The translations under genes were made by a program, and so were the position numbers. The notes beneath the pieces are model-generated. The model saw nothing but the letters and a program-made list of their open reading frames with translations, did no database searches and was not told the origin of the DNA. Source: Neoasaia chiangmaiensis (lineage in GTDB: Bacteria > Pseudomonadota > Alphaproteobacteria > Acetobacterales > Acetobacteraceae). Taken from it: DNA of 64,000 nucleotides. The stretch is taken from assembly GCF_002005465.1 (NCBI RefSeq), contig NZ_CP014691.1, positions 744,001-808,000 on the forward strand, given 5' to 3'. Positions within the stretch are counted from its first letter, which is position 1. Every line of letters begins with the position of its first letter. Shown one piece after another: positions 63,189-64,000 of the stretch.

Positions 63189-63830
63189 TCACGTTACCCG
63201 CCGAAATGTCAGGTTGTAGCGATAGCCACCCGTCAAGGCATGGTGCCCAGGCCTGATGGGCGAAACCCCATGGAACGCCAGCCTCGAAGGACCGCCCCAC
63301 ACCACCACGTCGCCATGTTGCAGCACCACGGTCTGCCTCGGCGCATCGCGTGTCAGGCCGCCGAAAAGAAAACGCGCAGGCAGTCCCAGGGATACCGATA
63401 CGATCGGCGCGGCCATCGCCTGCTCGTCGCGGTCCTGATGCAATCCCATGCGCGCACCCGGCACATATCGGTTGATGAGGCAAAGCTGCGGCTCGAAGTT
63501 CTCATAGCCGGCTCGGCACGCCATATCGGCGGCAAGCGCACGCATCACCTCCGGGATCGATGGCCAAGGACCACCTGTCATCGGATCGGCGGAAACGTAG
63601 CGATATCCCTGGCGGTCCGAATGCCACCCCCAAATGCCGCAATTGCTCATTTCCGCGGATAAGGCACGACCGCCAGGCGTGCTCAGGCGCCGCAGCGGTG
63701 CTGATCGCATGACATCCTGCACGGCCGCCCAAAGCCTGTCGGCCGCCGGCAATGCCGCGCCCGGCAGGAATAAGGCACCGTCGGCCAGTGCGACCGGCTG
63801 GCGCAACCTGTCGAACAGATCGCTCATCAT
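63189..63830 (-). CDS. alkB: Alpha-ketoglutarate-dependent DNA dealkylase AlkB
   Basis: 213 residues from ATG 63830. Fe(II)/2-oxoglutarate dioxygenase that repairs 1-meA and 3-meC. The iron ligands are His131 and Asp133 (GLHQDRDEQ) and His187 (RLAFHGVSP); Arg204 and Arg210 bind 2-oxoglutarate. These numbers coincide with E. coli AlkB (216 residues), which supports this start over the longer frame from 63968. GGGA lies 6 nt upstream. WGWHSDRQGYRYV is the substrate-side loop. Confidence 0.93.
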   Translation of the reverse strand: MMSDLFDRLRQPVALADGALFLPGAALPAADRLWAAVQDVMRSAPLRRLSTPGGRALSAEMSNCGIWGWHSDRQGYRYVSADPMTGGPWPSIPEVMRALAADMACRAGYENFEPQLCLINRYVPGARMGLHQDRDEQAMAAPIVSVSLGLPARFLFGGLTRDAPRQTVVLQHGDVVVWGGPSRLAFHGVSPIRPGHHALTGGYRYNLTFRRVT

Positions 63831-63981
63831 GTTTGATCCCGCCCCAAACCAGCCGTCATTTCCCGCCTCCCCCTTGAACCGGGAAGCCAACATGGCGAAT
63901 ATAACCGGTAAGCGCCTTCTTGCCCTTTGGCTCCGCTTTTTCGGACAGGTCGGAGCACGACAGAACAAGGATCACTCAATA

Positions 63982-64000
63982 ATGGCGATGCTCCGTCACA
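63982..64000 (+). CDS. Possible start of a gene running off the window
   Basis: ATG at 63982, with AAGGA 10 nt upstream, opens a frame that is still open at the edge (MAMLRH). The same frame is open from ATG 63892. Too short to identify; only the start signal supports it. Confidence 0.25.

Noticed and set aside
1-64000. tRNA, rRNA, CRISPR, insertion sequence or integrated element
   Set aside because: Reading the intergenic regions showed no cloverleaf-like or TTCRA-containing tRNA ends, no regular short repeats with spacers, no transposase or integrase frames, and no terminal inverted repeats.

Overview
The window looks like chromosomal DNA of an acetic acid bacterium (Acetobacteraceae, Alphaproteobacteria; closest in flavour to Gluconobacter and its relatives). 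This rests on high GC, densely packed alphaproteobacterial gene orders, an 808-residue membrane-bound PQQ glucose dehydrogenase of the Gluconobacter size, and a cyanide-insensitive bd-type quinol oxidase (cioAB). The genus is an inference. I see no tRNA or rRNA genes, insertion sequences, phage genes, integrases or CRISPR arrays, so this is mostly core genome.

Layout. 0-2.4 kb (minus): heme genes hemC-hemD, a DUF1810 gene and the start of a secreted protein cut by the window edge, all with short overlaps. 2.5-6.1 kb (plus): tsaD-rlmJ-gpsA and a TylF-type methyltransferase. 6.2-13.9 kb (minus): a coupled unit OpuAC-like / YdcF-like / methyltransferase / DUF885, then an M13 metallopeptidase, a Dabb protein and a diiron acyl-ACP-desaturase-like protein that is divergent from bioB (14.1 kb). 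15.1-16.8 kb: an ArsR-type repressor with its SDR oxidoreductase, and a PRC-barrel protein. 16.9-21.3 kb: a siderophore receptor divergent from a DUF3649-PepSY-DUF3325 operon (iron uptake). 21.3-26.9 kb (minus): a five-gene, fully overlapping Mla-like lipid-transport operon. Its ATPase and its sensor/cyclase gene have both lost key catalytic residues.

27-33.6 kb: ygfZ-hisI facing lpxB, then pheT-pheS-rplT-rpmI. 33.9-36.7 kb: glucose dehydrogenase and a small secreted Cys-repeat protein. 36.7-43 kb (minus): sufE-hslU-hslV and two overlapping hybrid histidine kinases. 43-48.5 kb: a membrane protein, a zinc-ribbon protein, ftsE-ftsX, a YdcF-like gene, plsC and a DUF2125 gene. 48.6-51.3 kb: cioA-cioB plus a 45-residue DUF2474 subunit. 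51.3-57.5 kb: a HAD phosphatase, gloB, a methyltransferase, psd-pssA (phosphatidylethanolamine synthesis), a KirBac potassium channel and gltX. 57.6-64 kb: an MHYT-GGDEF-EAL c-di-GMP enzyme, a small acidic protein, pncB, class II DAHP synthase and alkB.

Functionally the window mixes periplasmic sugar oxidation (Gcd) feeding a quinol pool that CioAB can drain, envelope lipid building and traffic (LpxB, PlsC, Psd, PssA, the Mla-like operon), iron acquisition, protein quality control and translation. The best candidate for something undescribed is the Mla-like operon at 21.3-26.9 kb. Next are the paired kinases, the Cys-repeat peptide and the desaturase-like gene beside bioB. All assignments come from reading translations by eye; no database search was run.
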